Assembly: GCA_027339205.1 (NCBI GenBank)
Contig: DAHWOV010000085.1
Location: forward strand, 1-44,725
Direction: 5' to 3'
DNA from: JAJYVT01 sp027339205
GTDB taxonomy: Bacteria > Actinomycetota > Acidimicrobiia > Acidimicrobiales > RAAP-2
DNA: 44,725 nt
The translations under genes and the position numbers were made by a program. Numbering within the stretch: position 1 is the stretch's first letter; each line of letters begins with the position of its first letter. The notes under the pieces are model-generated. The model worked only from the letters and a program-made list of their open reading frames with translations. It did not search any database and was not told the origin of the DNA. This document shows positions 26,350 through 33,818 of the stretch, one piece after another.

Positions 26350-26673
26350 TCAGCCCTTGCCCGGGCAGCCGAACCGGTAGAGCGGGTTCAAGATGCACAA
26401 CGCTGCGCCATGCACGCACAGCGTGCCCTCGACCTCGAGCGTCGCACCGACGACGACGCCGGCGATCGACTCCCGACCCAGCCAGCGCACAAGGATCGTC
26501 CCGGTCCCGTCGTCGAGCACGACGTCGCAGGCGCGGCAGGGGACGGAGCGGGCGCACACAGAGCGGACGACGCCGGCGAGCGTCGCACGCTGGCGCGGGC
26601 CTGCGTTTGCCACGTGGCGGGCCACGGGTCGCCCGCTCCACTCGGTCACGTCCTCCGGCAGCCAGCCGCTCAT
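26350..26673 (-). CDS. Small OB-fold protein at the end of the kdp operon
   Basis: A 107-residue protein. The ATG at 26673 is preceded by GAGGGTG at good spacing. The core, TLAGVVRSVC...VVLDDGTGTILVRWLGRESIAGV...GATLEVEGTL, quoted by parts, has the beta-strand pattern of OB-fold nucleic-acid-binding proteins and ends ILNPLYRF, like the actinobacterial OB-fold protein found beside trkA genes (Rv2694c type). Four Cys are spread through it, two close together as CARSVPCRAC. It begins 31 bp after kdpC and is probably co-transcribed. A role in potassium control is suggested only by location. Confidence 0.72.
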   Translation of the reverse strand: MSGWLPEDVTEWSGRPVARHVANAGPRQRATLAGVVRSVCARSVPCRACDVVLDDGTGTILVRWLGRESIAGVVVGATLEVEGTLCVHGAALCILNPLYRFGCPGKG

Positions 26674-26704
26674 CGCTGCACCCTCTTGGAGAGCCGCATC
26701 GCGC

Positions 26705-27280
26705 TTACCGCAGCCTTGCCAGTGCCTCGTTGAGCGAGAGCACGTTGACGACCGGCGACCCGAGGAAGCCGAGCTCTGCGCCCCGCGTCTCTTCGACGAT
26801 GAGCCTGCGCAGCTCGGCAGGCGAGACCCCGGTCGCCTTCGACACCATCGGCACCTGGGCACGTGCATCCTGAGGAGTGATGTCCGGATCGAGGCCGCTC
26901 CCCGACGTGGTCACGAGGTCGGTGGTGGGGTCGACCCCGACCCTGTGCCAGGCCACGATGAGCGCGTGCACGTCTGCGCGCAGCGCCTTGGAGCGTGGGC
27001 CGAGGTTGGCCGAGGCCGACTCGCCGGGCCGTCCGTTCGCCACGAGCGGGTTGTCCGCGTCGGGGCGGCCGTGGAACCACTGGGGATCGAGGATCCTGGT
27101 GGTCGAATAACCGTTCCAGTTCTGGCCGATGATCGCCGAGCCGTTCTTCGTGATCGATCCGTTCGCCTGGAAGGAGAAGAACGCCTGCGCCACGCCGGTG
27201 CCGAGAAGCCCGTAGCAGAAGCCGAGGAGCGCCGTGAGCACCAGTGCGAGCACAAGCGAACGGAGCAGGTACCTGACCAC
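26705..27280 (-). CDS. kdpC: KdpC, potassium-transporting ATPase subunit C
   Basis: A 191-residue KdpC with one N-terminal membrane segment (LVLALVLTALLGFCYGLLG) and the periplasmic domain with NGSAIIGQNW, RPDADNP, VTTSGSGLDPDITPQDA and LNVL-type ending (NVLSLNEALARL). GTG at 27280 is chosen because GGGAGG sits 5 bp before it, just after the kdpB stop. KdpC stabilises the KdpFABC complex and helps ATP binding in KdpB. Confidence 0.94.
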   Translation of the reverse strand: MVRYLLRSLVLALVLTALLGFCYGLLGTGVAQAFFSFQANGSITKNGSAIIGQNWNGYSTTRILDPQWFHGRPDADNPLVANGRPGESASANLGPRSKALRADVHALIVAWHRVGVDPTTDLVTTSGSGLDPDITPQDARAQVPMVSKATGVSPAELRRLIVEETRGAELGFLGSPVVNVLSLNEALARLR

Positions 27281-27291
27281 TCGAGCCTCCC

Positions 27292-29373
27292 TCAGTACCA
27301 GTGGACTGCCGTGAGGAACAGGTCGATCAGCTTGATGCCGACGAACGGAACCACCATTCCGCCCACCGCGTAGATCGAGACGTTGCGGCGCAGGATCGCC
27401 AGCGCGCTGCTCGGGCGCCACCTGACCCCTCGCAGCGCGAGCGGGATCAGCGCCACGATGACGAGCGCGTTGAAGATGACCGCGGAGAGCACAGCCGAGG
27501 TCGGGCTGTGGAGCCTCATGACGTTGAGTGCGCCGAGCTGGGGATAGGTGGCGACGAAGAGGGCGGGGATGATGGCGAAGTACTTGGCGATGTCGTTCGC
27601 GATCGAAAAGGTGGTGAGCGAGCCGCGGGTGATCAGGAGCTGCTTGCCGATCTCGACGATTGTGATGAGCTTCGTGGGGTTGGAGTCGAGATCCACCATG
27701 TTGCCGGCTTCCTTCGCCGCGGACGTGCCCGTGTTCATCGCGACCCCGACGTCCGCCTGCGCGAGCGCAGGGGCGTCGTTGGTGCCGTCGCCGGTCATCG
27801 CAACCAGGCGGCCGCCCTCCTGCTCGGATCTGATGAGCTCGAGCTTCGTCTCCGGCGTCGCCTCTGCGAGGAAGTCGTCGACCCCTGCCTCCTGGGCGAT
27901 CGCCGCAGCGGTCAGCGGATTGTCGCCGGTGATCATCACCGTGCGGATGCCTGCAGCACGCATCTGGTCGAAACGCTCCCGGATGCCTTCCTTGACGACG
28001 TCCTTCAGCTCGATGACCCCGAGGACGTCGAGCCCGTCGGCGACCACCAGCGGAGTCGCCCCCCGGCGCGCGATCGAGTCGACGACGTCGTCGAGTCCGT
28101 CGGGAACGATGCCACCGTGCTCGACGACCCAGCGGCGTACAGCTTCCGCAGCGCCCTTACGGATCTTGCGGTCGCCGAGGTCCAGGCCGGACATGCGGGT
28201 TGCCGCCGAGAACGGGACGAACTCGTGGGCTTCGCTGAGCGCGCGCTCGCGAATGTCGAAGCGTTCCTTGGCGAGGACGACGATCGAGCGACCCTCGGGG
28301 GTCTCATCGGCCAACGAAGCGAGCTGTGCCGCGTCGGCGAGCTCCACCTCGGTGTGGCCGCCTGCCGGGTGAAAGCTGTCCGCCATCCGGTTGCCGAGCG
28401 TGATCGTCCCGGTCTTGTCCAAGAGCAGGGTCTGGACGTCACCGGCTGCTTCGACCGCGCGGCCGCTCATGGCGAGCACGTTGCGCTGGACCAGACGGTC
28501 CATCCCGGCGATCCCGATGGCCGACAGAAGAGCGCCGATCGTCGTCGGGATCAGGCAGACGAGCAGCGCGACCAGCACCACCACCGAGACCGTCGCGCCG
28601 GCGTAGTGACCGAAGGGCTGCAGCACGACGACGACTGGGATGAAGACGATGGTGAGCACCGACAAGAGGATCGTGAGCGCGATCTCGTTGGGGGTCTTCT
28701 GACGGTTGGCGCCTTCGACGAGGGCAATCATCCGATCCATGAACGTCTTGCCTCGCTCGGCCGTGATCCGCACCACGATCCGGTCTGACAGCACCTTGGT
28801 GCCGCCGGTGACCGCAGAGCGGTCGCCGCCCGACTCGCGGATGACCGGTGCGGACTCGCCGGTGATGGCGGACTCGTCGACCGACGCCACGCCCTCCACG
28901 ATCTCGCCGTCGGACGGGATCATGTCACCGGCTTCGCAGACCACGAGGTCCCCTTTTGCCAATTCGGACGCGAGCACGCGGCTCTCCTCGCGGTTCGCAT
29001 CCAGGCGCCGCGCCTCGGTCTCCGAGCGCATCCGCCGGAGGGTGTCCGCCTGGGCCTTCCCTCGGCCCTCGGCCATCGCCTCGGCGAAATTCGCGAACAG
29101 CACGGTGAGGAAGAGCCACGCGGTGATCGACCAGGCGAAGAGCGTCGGGTGCGCGATGGATTCTGCGAGGGTCACCACCGTGCCGATGAGCACGATGAAC
29201 ATCACCGGGTTCCGCACTTGCACTCTCGGATCGAGCTTCTTGAACGCCTCACCGCCTGCGTAGCGGAGGATCTCCTCGTCGAAGAGGCTTCGTCGCCCCG
29301 CGACGCCCTTGGCGCGCGGCGCGCCGGCGCCGGGAGGTGCCGGCACGGGGGCGGAGGTGGCGGTGTCGATCAC
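27292..29373 (-). CDS. kdpB: KdpB, ATPase subunit of the potassium pump
   Basis: A ~693-residue P-type ATPase. The phosphorylation site is DKTGTITLGN, the actuator loop ITGESAPV, the membrane motif CLIPTTIGALLSAIG and the hinge MTGDGTNDAPALAQADVGVAM, quoted in part. KdpB drives K+ uptake through KdpA. GTG at 29373 is preferred because it overlaps the kdpA stop as GTGA; a TTG one codon earlier is possible. The N terminus has an Ala/Pro-rich extension of ~25 residues before SLFDEEIL. Confidence 0.95.
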   Translation of the reverse strand: MIDTATSAPVPAPPGAGAPRAKGVAGRRSLFDEEILRYAGGEAFKKLDPRVQVRNPVMFIVLIGTVVTLAESIAHPTLFAWSITAWLFLTVLFANFAEAMAEGRGKAQADTLRRMRSETEARRLDANREESRVLASELAKGDLVVCEAGDMIPSDGEIVEGVASVDESAITGESAPVIRESGGDRSAVTGGTKVLSDRIVVRITAERGKTFMDRMIALVEGANRQKTPNEIALTILLSVLTIVFIPVVVVLQPFGHYAGATVSVVVLVALLVCLIPTTIGALLSAIGIAGMDRLVQRNVLAMSGRAVEAAGDVQTLLLDKTGTITLGNRMADSFHPAGGHTEVELADAAQLASLADETPEGRSIVVLAKERFDIRERALSEAHEFVPFSAATRMSGLDLGDRKIRKGAAEAVRRWVVEHGGIVPDGLDDVVDSIARRGATPLVVADGLDVLGVIELKDVVKEGIRERFDQMRAAGIRTVMITGDNPLTAAAIAQEAGVDDFLAEATPETKLELIRSEQEGGRLVAMTGDGTNDAPALAQADVGVAMNTGTSAAKEAGNMVDLDSNPTKLITIVEIGKQLLITRGSLTTFSIANDIAKYFAIIPALFVATYPQLGALNVMRLHSPTSAVLSAVIFNALVIVALIPLALRGVRWRPSSALAILRRNVSIYAVGGMVVPFVGIKLIDLFLTAVHWY

Positions 29374-31148
29374 CAACGTGCGCCCCTATGGGCCGGTCCC
29401 ACGAGATGGACGAGATGGGCCGGTCCCACGAGATGGACGAGATGGACAAGCGAAGCTCCGAAGAATTTGTTGTGGGACAGCTGCTCGACGATCGGGCCGA
29501 GCGCGACCGCGGGGAAGAAGGTGAGACCGCCCACGATGAGGATCACGCCGATGAGGAGCCCCACAAACATGGTGTTGTCGGTCCGGAACGTTCCCGCTGA
29601 GCTTGGCACGAGGTTCTTCGCCGCGAGCGTCCCGGCCAGTGCGAGGGTCGGCACGATGACGGCAAATCGCCCCATGAGCATCGCGATCCCGCCGGTGACG
29701 TTGTAGAAGGCGTGGTTGCCTGTGAGGCCGGCGAACGCCGAGCCGTTGTTGTTCGCCTGCGAGGTGAAGGCATAGAGGATCTCGCTGAAGCCGTGCGGCC
29801 CGCCGTTGAGCGGCCCGGCGCGCCCCGCGTGGACCGAGACGGCGATCCCCGTCAGCACGAGCACGGTGACGGGCATGACGAGGATGCCCAGGCCCGCGAG
29901 CTTCACCTCGCGAGCCTGGATCTTCTTTCCCAGGTACTCGGGCGTCCGCCCGATCATCAGCCCGCCGATGAAGACGGCCACGATGGCGAACAGCAGGATC
30001 GTGTAGAGGCCGCTCCCGACGCCGCCGGGAGACACCTCGCCGAGCATCATCCCCGTGAGGAGGCCGAATCCTCCCATCGGGTTGTACGAGTCGTTGGACC
30101 CGTCGACCGACCCGGTGGACGTCTGGGTGGAAGTGACGTCGTAGAGGGCGGACTGCGTGTCGCCGAAGCGCACCTCTTTGCCCTCCATGTTGCCGGTGGG
30201 TTGACGGGTCAACCCCGCTGCCGCAACGGCCGGGTTCGCCTGGTGCTCGGCGTAGGAGGTGAAGGCCGTCCACGCCCCGAAGATGAGCGCCATCGCAGCC
30301 AGCACCGTGACGCCTTGGCGAACTGCTCCCACCATCCTCCCGAAGACGTAGGTGAGCGCGACAGGGATGCACAGGATGAGCGCCATCGACAGCAGGTTGG
30401 TGAGGCCGGTGGGGTTCTCGAACGGGTCGGCGCCGTTTGCATTGAAGAAGCCCCCGCCGTTGGTGCCCAGCTCCTTGATGGTCTCCATGAAGCCGGCGGG
30501 GCCGCGCGGGATCGTCTGGGTCACTCCGTTCAGCACGTCGTGCACGTGCGCGGGCCCTGCCAGCGTCTGGACCGCACCTTGGCTCACGAACACGATGCCG
30601 AAGATGAAGGCGATCGGGAACAGCACGTAGAGGCAGCCGCGAACCGTATCGACCCAGAAGTTGCCTATCGTGGTCGACCCCTTCCGGGCGAACCCGCGGA
30701 TGAGCGCGACGGCCACCGCCATCCCCACGGCGGCGGAGACGAACTGCTGCACCATGAGGGCGCCCATCTGGGAGAAGTAGGACATCGTCCTCTCGCCGGC
30801 ATAGTTCTGCCAGTTGGTGTTGGTGACGAACGAGACAGCGGTGTTCCACGACAGCGCAGGGGGGACCGCGCCGAGGTGCTGGGGATCGAGAGGGAGCGTT
30901 CCTTGCACCCGGAAGATCAGGAACTCGAGGAGAAGGAAGACGCCCGAGAAGACGAGGAGCGAGGTCGCGTAGCGCTTCCACGTCTGCTCGCGGCCGGGCG
31001 CAGTCCCGATGAGCCGATAGATCGGGCGTTCGAGGAAGCCGAGGAAGCGCACCCGTGTCTCGTAGACCGCCACCATGTAGCCGCCGAGGAAGCGCCACGC
31101 GAGCGCGGTGAGCGCAAGGAGGGCGATGATCGTCCAGGCGAAGTTCAT
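29370..31148 (-). CDS. kdpA: KdpA, potassium-binding channel-like subunit
   Basis: A 592-residue membrane protein with the selectivity-filter loops of KdpA: VTNTNWQNYAGE, ELGTNGGGFFNANGADPFENP (shown in part), MMLGEVSPGGVGSGLY and SQANNNGSAFAGLTGN. The usual family end is near FFPAVALGPIVEQL. About 28 further residues follow, ending with a double LVHLVGPAH repeat coded by a 27-bp duplication. KdpA binds and conducts K+ with high affinity. It lies 7 bp after kdpF and overlaps kdpB by 4 bp. Confidence 0.95.
   Translation of the reverse strand: MNFAWTIIALLALTALAWRFLGGYMVAVYETRVRFLGFLERPIYRLIGTAPGREQTWKRYATSLLVFSGVFLLLEFLIFRVQGTLPLDPQHLGAVPPALSWNTAVSFVTNTNWQNYAGERTMSYFSQMGALMVQQFVSAAVGMAVAVALIRGFARKGSTTIGNFWVDTVRGCLYVLFPIAFIFGIVFVSQGAVQTLAGPAHVHDVLNGVTQTIPRGPAGFMETIKELGTNGGGFFNANGADPFENPTGLTNLLSMALILCIPVALTYVFGRMVGAVRQGVTVLAAMALIFGAWTAFTSYAEHQANPAVAAAGLTRQPTGNMEGKEVRFGDTQSALYDVTSTQTSTGSVDGSNDSYNPMGGFGLLTGMMLGEVSPGGVGSGLYTILLFAIVAVFIGGLMIGRTPEYLGKKIQAREVKLAGLGILVMPVTVLVLTGIAVSVHAGRAGPLNGGPHGFSEILYAFTSQANNNGSAFAGLTGNHAFYNVTGGIAMLMGRFAVIVPTLALAGTLAAKNLVPSSAGTFRTDNTMFVGLLIGVILIVGGLTFFPAVALGPIVEQLSHNKFFGASLVHLVHLVGPAHLVHLVGPAHRGARW
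29390..29443. repeat. 27-bp tandem duplication in the kdpA 3' end
   Basis: Two identical 27-bp units (GGGCCGGTCCCACGAGATGG plus ACGAGAT) at 29390-29416 and 29417-29443. They encode a ninefold-residue repeat with LVHLVGPAH in the KdpA tail and lie within 75 bp of the kdpB start. Confidence 0.95.
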
Positions 31149-31155
31149 CGTGTCG

Positions 31156-31245
31156 TCAGAACCGCTCAGGCTTGAAGAGCGCGAACCCTACGTACACGAA
31201 CACGGCGATCGAGACCGCGAGCAGGATGCCGTCGGAGACGCTCAT
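31156..31245 (-). CDS. kdpF: KdpF, small stabilising subunit
   Basis: A 29-residue peptide, MSVSDGILLAVSIAVFVYVG then FALFKPERF. It is one hydrophobic helix ending in the KPERF signature typical of KdpF. The stop is 7 bp before kdpA. Its ATG overlaps the stop of another tiny membrane ORF (ATGA). By family knowledge KdpF sits at the KdpA/KdpB interface and stabilises the pump. Confidence 0.92.
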   Translation of the reverse strand: MSVSDGILLAVSIAVFVYVGFALFKPERF

Positions 31246-31325
31246 ACTCGGTCCAGTGCCCACACGAGACCGACCATGACGGAGAAGAAGATCACCGTGC
31301 CGAGCACCGCGAGGAAGTCACCCAT
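31242..31325 (-). CDS. 27-residue single-helix membrane peptide ahead of kdpF
   Basis: The ORF reads MGDFLAVLGTVIFFSVMVGL then VWALDRV and its stop overlaps the kdpF ATG. It has an acidic N terminus, one hydrophobic helix of ~20 residues and a charged DR end, so it looks like a genuine small membrane protein rather than chance. It would be the first gene of the kdp operon. I know of short ORFs at this place in other actinobacterial kdp loci but no assigned function. Confidence 0.65.
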   Translation of the reverse strand: MGDFLAVLGTVIFFSVMVGLVWALDRV

Positions 31326-31348
31326 TCGCCCATTGAACCGGCGCGGCC

Positions 31349-31397
31349 GTCAACGCGACGTCTACGTCTGGGCGCCTCGCGTCAACAATTCGTCAAC
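31349..31397 (-). promoter_or_regulatory. Putative KdpE-binding direct repeats upstream of the kdp operon
   Basis: On the minus strand GTTGAC occurs at 31392-31397 and 31381-31386, exactly 11 bp apart, and again at 31349-31354, 32 bp further on (about three turns). Direct repeats with 11-bp spacing are the usual binding pattern of OmpR-type regulators, the family of KdpE. The last copy could also serve as a -35 element (TTGACG) for the operon. Confidence 0.5.
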
Positions 31398-31468
31398 GTG
31401 GCGTGCCGCGTCGCCTCCCTGCGACGCCGCGATCCCGGCCAGCCGCCCGGCTCCCTAGGCTCTCGACC

Positions 31469-32173
31469 ATGCACGCCCAGAGGGGCACGCCGCTGGGCCG
31501 GCGGGTCTGGCTCCTTCCCCGGCTCGTGGTGCTCCTTGCGCTCTCGGCGCTTGCGGGGTGGGAGGGACTGCAGGGGCGCTACTCGGTGGCGTCCCACGCA
31601 AGCGTGCTGGCGGTGATCGGCGCCGTCCTCGTGGTCGCGTTGGTCGAAGGCCGAGACAGGCAGAGAGCCCGCAGCCCCGAGTGGGCCCGCGCCGTCGCAC
31701 GTGCTCCGAGTCGCCTACTGCGCGCGAGGCGCTGGTCCCCCGCCATGTTGGGCGCTGTTGCGTGGGTGGTCTTGATCCTGGCGACCATCGCGTGGGACGT
31801 GACGAGCTTCACCGCTCGGCTGCGTTCCCTTCCGACCCTGAGCCGCCTCTTCGGCGACGTGACCGACCACGACTGGGGAAGAGCGCTCGTCTTCGCGCTA
31901 TGGCTCGCCCTGGGCCTGTACCTCGCGATCGGCTGGCGCCTCCCCCTCGGAAGTGCGCGGCTCGGCAGCACACGCACCGAGCAGTGCGGTCGTGGTGACC
32001 GCAGGCTCCCTCCAGACGCAGCCGGCGCAGTCGACGCGACAAGGGCGACAAGGACGACAGGAGCAGCTGGCGCGACAGGAGCAGCTGGCGCGACTGGCGC
32101 AGCTGGCGCGACTGGAGCAGCTGGCGCGACTGGCGCAGCCGGCGCGACTGGCGCAGCTGGCGCGACATCATGA
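31469..32173 (+). CDS. Four-helix membrane protein with collagen-like GATGAA tail
   Basis: A 234-residue protein from the ATG at 31469. Hydrophobic segments lie at about 18-36, 45-62, 92-113 and 143-162. The end of the membrane part (LPTLSRLFGDV...GRALVFALWLALGLYLAIGW) resembles the next gene's product, suggesting related or duplicated domains. The final ~35 residues are six GATGAA repeats coded by an 18-bp tandem repeat that runs into the next start codon. Function unknown. It is divergent from the kdp operon, so the two share the 140-bp promoter region with the GTTGAC repeats. Confidence 0.6.
   Translation: MHAQRGTPLGRRVWLLPRLVVLLALSALAGWEGLQGRYSVASHASVLAVIGAVLVVALVEGRDRQRARSPEWARAVARAPSRLLRARRWSPAMLGAVAWVVLILATIAWDVTSFTARLRSLPTLSRLFGDVTDHDWGRALVFALWLALGLYLAIGWRLPLGSARLGSTRTEQCGRGDRRLPPDAAGAVDATRATRTTGAAGATGAAGATGAAGATGAAGATGAAGATGAAGATS
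32057..32166. repeat. 18-bp tandem repeat encoding a (GATGAA)n tail
   Basis: About six 18-bp units of the type GCGACTGGCGCAGCTGGC, with ACTGG/ACAGG and GCGC/GAGC variants, end 4 bp before the next gene's ATG. Confidence 0.93.
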
Positions 32174-32364
32174 CCGTCGGCGCCGTCGTGTGGGCGGTCA
32201 TCGGGGCTGCGTGGGTGCTCTGGCTCCTGATCACTTGGCTCGTTCGGTCACTTCCGGGCGTCGACTCGGTCGTCCACGTGTTTCTCGGGTCGTGGATCGG
32301 CCGGTTCATCGCGCTCGCCGCGTGGGCCGAGGCTGGCTGGCACCTGTTCGGTCAGCGGCCGTAA
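32170..32364 (+). CDS. Small two-helix membrane protein (DUF6186-like)
   Basis: A 64-residue protein whose ATG overlaps the upstream stop. Helix 1 is ~residues 5-25 and helix 2 ~38-58. It ends GSWIGRFIALAAWAEAGWHLFGQ, quoted in part as FIALAAWAEAGWHLF, a Trp-rich pattern I associate with small actinobacterial DUF6186-type proteins; this match is from memory and weak. Its ending parallels the C-terminal membrane part of the preceding protein. Confidence 0.55.
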   Translation: MTVGAVVWAVIGAAWVLWLLITWLVRSLPGVDSVVHVFLGSWIGRFIALAAWAEAGWHLFGQRP

Positions 32365-32392
32365 GGCGAAGGCCCGCCGGCTCTTCCGCCTT
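32363..32392. terminator. Hairpin between convergent genes
   Basis: AAGGCGAAG at 32363-32371 pairs with CTTCCGCCTT at 32383-32392 with a single bulged C, directly after the stop of the small membrane protein gene and before the end of the convergent gene at 32408. The sequence after it is not a clean T-run, so it is a likely but unproved terminator. Confidence 0.45.
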
Positions 32393-32407
32393 CCTCAGGC
32401 TCAGGGC

Positions 32408-32929
32408 TCAGGCTCGGGACATCGGCACTGAGTGGTCGGGGAGCGAACCGTGGTCGTCGGGCCCAAGGGGAGCGCCGCGTGCTTCACGCTCGAGCCGCTC
32501 ACGGCGCGCCGGCACGACGATGGACTGGTTCCTCACGTGCACGAACCACGCGGTCATGGCGAGCACCCCCTGGATGCCCATGCCGACGAAGCCGAGGAAG
32601 ATGAGCAGTCCGAGAGTGAGATAGGCGTTGTTCGGCCCGACGACGCGCTTTCCCAAGATCCAGTTGATGAGCGCCATCATGAAGAATGCAAGTCCCCACC
32701 ACGAGCTGGACATGATCACCGCGGCGCGCGCGGTGCGCCGGTACCCGCCCGAGAGGGAGCGGAAGCACCGGGGGAAGACCGCTCCTCCGATCGCGAGGGA
32801 GACGACGAGGAGGCCGCCTGCGACGACCGCGGGCCACCAGGTGTCGGTGTAGACGCCGAGGACGGCGAAGGACATGGCGCATGCGAACAGCAGGGTCAAC
32901 CCGATCAGCGTCAGGTACAGCGTCCGCAC
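32408..32929 (-). CDS. Four-helix membrane protein, unknown
   Basis: A 173-residue protein starting at GTG. Predicted helices lie at ~5-28, 33-53, 70-92 and 100-128, and the C-terminal ~40 residues are charged and probably cytoplasmic (ARRERLEREARG). I do not recognise the family. A 162-bp gap with a short CCCGCCCAG repeat separates it from the methyltransferase gene; both are on the minus strand. Confidence 0.6.
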   Translation of the reverse strand: MRTLYLTLIGLTLLFACAMSFAVLGVYTDTWWPAVVAGGLLVVSLAIGGAVFPRCFRSLSGGYRRTARAAVIMSSSWWGLAFFMMALINWILGKRVVGPNNAYLTLGLLIFLGFVGMGIQGVLAMTAWFVHVRNQSIVVPARRERLEREARGAPLGPDDHGSLPDHSVPMSRA

Positions 32930-33091
32930 TCCGTGCTCACCTCAGCTTTCTCGTCGTCGCCGGCACCGAGCCCTGCCGTCGACCCGGGCGAGCGCTCCTC
33001 GCCTGCACACAGCTTGCCCTACTGCTCGCCACCGGTCACATTCGCCCGGCAGCCCGCCCAGCCCGCCCAGCCCGCACGGCGCCCGGGAGGG

Positions 33092-33769
33092 CTAGGTCGG
33101 CGAGCCGGTCACGAGCGCGACGGCGAACCCGTCGTAGCCCTTGACCCCTACCGTCTGCAACGCGGTCGCCGCCACGCGCGGCTCGTCGCCCAGCATCTCG
33201 AGCGCCTCCCGGGTCCCTGCGACGGCTGGGTCGTCCGCGCCGGGCTCGAGGATCCTCCCGCCACGCACGACGTTGTCGACGACGATCAGCGTCCCGGGCC
33301 TCGACAGCCGCAACGCCCATTCGACGTAGCCGGGATAGGCAGGCTTGTCTGCGTCGATGAAGACGAGGTCGAAAGGAGCGCCGCCTTCCTTCTCGATTGC
33401 GGCGAGCGAATCGACGGCGGGACCGACCCGGAGGTCGACGACGCCCTCGACCCCCGCCCGTGCGAAGTTGCGCCGCGCAACCTCGGCGTGGTGGGCGTCG
33501 ATCTCGAGCGTGATGACCCTGCCGCTCTCCCCCACCGCCCGGGCGAGCCAGATGGTGCTGTACCCGGCGAGGGTCCCGATCTCGAGGACCCTTTTCGCTC
33601 TCAGCGCACGCGCGAGGACGTGCAGGAGCATGCCCTGTGGCGCAGAGACGTTGATCGGCGGCAGCCCTCCCTCCTCAGCGGCCCGGAGCACCTCCTCGAG
33701 AACGGGGTCTCTCGGAAGGAGGGTGTCGGCAAGGAAGCGGTCTACGTCTGTCCAGCGGGTGTCGTCCAT
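33092..33769 (-). CDS. Class I SAM-dependent O-methyltransferase (caffeoyl-CoA/catechol type)
   Basis: A 225-residue methyltransferase of the O-MTase 3 family. It has LEIGTLAGYSTIWLARA for the SAM-binding loop, TLEIDAHHAEVARRNF, FDLVFIDADKPAYPGYVEWAL (in part) with the metal-binding Asp, and IVVDNVVRGGRI. The family methylates catechol-like hydroxyls using Mg2+, but the natural substrate of such bacterial enzymes is often unknown. The neighbours give no pathway hint. Confidence 0.9.
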   Translation of the reverse strand: MDDTRWTDVDRFLADTLLPRDPVLEEVLRAAEEGGLPPINVSAPQGMLLHVLARALRAKRVLEIGTLAGYSTIWLARAVGESGRVITLEIDAHHAEVARRNFARAGVEGVVDLRVGPAVDSLAAIEKEGGAPFDLVFIDADKPAYPGYVEWALRLSRPGTLIVVDNVVRGGRILEPGADDPAVAGTREALEMLGDEPRVAATALQTVGVKGYDGFAVALVTGSPT

Positions 33770-33818
33770 GAGCCCCTTCGTAGCCGATGGGCGGACCGGC
33801 GTGCTGCTCCTCGCACGC

